From: Dermacentor variabilis
Lineage: Eukaryota; Arthropoda; Arachnida; Ixodida; Ixodidae
DNA length: 64,000 bases
Direction of reading: 5' to 3'
Assembly (NCBI RefSeq): GCF_050947875.1
Contig: NC_134569.1
Span: 41,387,777-41,451,776, forward strand
Below, piece after piece: positions 62,497 to 64,000 of the stretch. Below the pieces are notes generated by a model, which searched no databases, was not told the DNA's origin, and saw nothing but the letters and a program-made list of their open reading frames with translations. The stretch's first letter is position 1, and the number at the start of each line of letters is the position of its first letter. Made by a program: the position numbers and the translations under genes.

Positions 62497-63447
62497 CAGT
62501 TAAACCTCGATATAACGAACTTCAATATAACGAAATTTCGCTTCTCCCGCAAAGAAATGCCGAAACAGTAAATGGAAACTTCCATGGATGCAGATAATCA
62601 AATAATTGAATTGAAAGCGGCTGCTTGCAAACGCACCTCTCAAATCGCGTGTGGCCGATAAGAGCGACCCCCTAAGTGGAGGCGCATCATCCTCCGTATA
62701 AAGTCCAGGTGCGACAAGATCCTATCACGCCCCACGCGCTTTGTGCTTTAGGTGTGAGTGCAAGTGTGTGAGGATGAGACAAGAAAGATGGCAGCTTCAT
62801 GAGTGCTGCCGTCCCGCGCTTGCAGAGGGAAAGAGGGGGAGGGGAGCGGGAGCGAGCTCGCGGTAATGCGATCAAGCACACGTGAGGGGTGTGGGGGGAG
62901 GGGTAAGTTGCCGTGCTCGCGATTTCTGGCACATGTGCGTCTCGGCGGTGGCTGCGCATGGGGAAAGAGTGGGCATGCTGAAACGGCGTGGCATCATGTA
63001 AGCTGTCTTCCCGCGTGTTTAGTATTAGAAGTTGCGTAATCTTGAGTTTTGGTGGCTCGTTGGAGCGATAGGCAGACGAAGCATTCACACACCGCTGCCA
63101 GCGCTTTTTGTGATAGCTTTGTCCCAGTGCGGGCAACGCTATCAGCCACGGGGGTGGAGTGCATGCGAAAGCATGGCTGGCTTCGCTTAATTTGTACCGC
63201 CGACGGGAAGGTGTCGTCGACGTTGCATGAAACCGCATCATTTGTCGCCGACTTCCAAGTTCATCAAAATGAATTGCAAATGAATTGCCTGATAATTTGG
63301 AAAATTCTGCTGCCCCTTTGCATGGAAGAAAAATAGATCGGCGACTGTACTTATTTGCAGAAAGGGTCGAATTTCAATACAACGAAATTTCTATATAACA
63401 AAACAAATAGCTGATTTTACCTACTCGGTTATATCAAGGTTTAACTG
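62497..63447. mobile_element. Pogo-type MITE
   Basis: The ends CAGTTAAACCTCGATATAAC and GGTTATATCAAGGTTTAACTG are inverted repeats. TA precedes the left end, while the right flank is CA. The interior from 62697 matches about 26695-27264. Only pseudo-open frames are present. Confidence 0.8.
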
Positions 63448-64000
63448 CACAACAAAGAAATTCAGGCGTCCCTGATGGCTGATTTGTTTTTTTTTACGAC
63501 GACTGCCATGTAGCAGTAATGCCACTGCCCTCCGCGGACACCACTGAGCTGTGCTCTGCTCTAGCACTAATGGCAGTATTAACGAAGCACTTGAAGAGCA
63601 TGCCATTGTCAACGAACGCAAGTCATGGTGCACTGCTTCAGAAGTTGCTCGTTTCGTATGCTGGTTGTTACACAGCAGTGGGTGCGACAGCTGACGAATA
63701 CATTTCATGCTATTGAATTGACGATGCAATCATAACTGGCAACAGACGATATCTTAAAAGCCATCTAGAGCCACAAAAGATGCGAACATCAACTGAGGCA
63801 GCGGTAATGAAGAGCCTGTAAACAAACCAAAAACTTTGACGGCAATGCAGGCATTACCGAGATTTGATGATGTACAGCTTTACTTTTTGTCACTCCCACG
63901 TTTTGCCACAGATGATGCCACACTTCGGTGCAGTAAGGTTGGCTGCTTTCACACATTCTCTCGGATGAAATGTGCACAAAAAATTAGCAACTCATTTCCT

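Larger units (their letters stand above)
61415..64000. other. COASY intron 6, reaching the window end
   Basis: It contains a pogo-type MITE at 62497-63447 and an AAT microsatellite at about 62112-62135. No sequence resembling the missing DPCK C-terminus was found, so the last exon should lie outside. Confidence 0.6.

Noticed and set aside
62687..63241. 184-codon minus-strand ORF
   Set aside because: It lies wholly in the pogo-type MITE and is not preserved in the related copy at 26695-27264.

Overview
This is a 64-kb stretch of animal nuclear DNA, almost certainly from a hard (ixodid) tick. The small exons, very long introns, several copies of a roughly 240-bp tRNA-derived SINE of the Ruka type known from ticks, and dense young and old transposons all fit. 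I see no bacterial operons, CRISPR array, rRNA gene or free-standing canonical tRNA gene. The species cannot be fixed from the sequence alone.

Two host genes diverge from a shared upstream region of about 1.1 kb (35616-36765). To the left, on the minus strand, runs an ankyrin-repeat gene orthologous to vertebrate ANKRD28/ANKRD44/ANKRD52, the ankyrin subunits of protein phosphatase 6. Five strong exons (32146-32379, 24135-24335, 20485-20637, 1724-1927, 614-902) plus a probable start exon (35589-35615) join in frame to give about 370 residues; the rest of the gene lies beyond position 1. One intron looks like a GC-AG intron, and a possible 45-nt cassette microexon lies inside it. To the right, on the plus strand, runs COASY, bifunctional coenzyme A synthase. 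Six coding exons (36766-37396, 39050-39264, 42967-43098, 44279-44533, 47498-47582, 61317-61414) join in phase to give about 470 residues with the PPAT HLGH motif and the dephospho-CoA kinase P-loop. The last exon or exons lie beyond 64000.

Most of the remaining sequence is intronic mobile DNA. Left half: a piggyBac element with TTAA target duplications and five in-frame nonsense codons but no frameshift (10956-13724); a nearly intact Tigger/pogo element with one frameshift (17947-20166); internally deleted pogo relatives (24797 onward, 27639-28737); several TIR/MITE families; a GC-rich minisatellite with higher-order structure (9961-10620); and a unit of about 1.5 kb bounded by LTR-like arms in inverted orientation with a PBS-like site and a 4-bp target duplication (21051-22534). 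Right half: a decayed BEL/Pao LTR retrotransposon (47972-54294) in the fifth COASY intron, with a tRNA-Phe-type primer-binding site, a CCTA target duplication and a 5'-truncated LINE nested in its gag-pol region; two long hairpins (45482-45609, 46686-46744); and several SINEs with recognisable target duplications.

I found no convincing new multi-gene system. The observations most worth following are the inverted-LTR unit, the candidate microexon, the two intronic hairpins, the stop-only decay of the piggyBac transposase, and the retained PCNA-binding-like C-termini in the pogo family.
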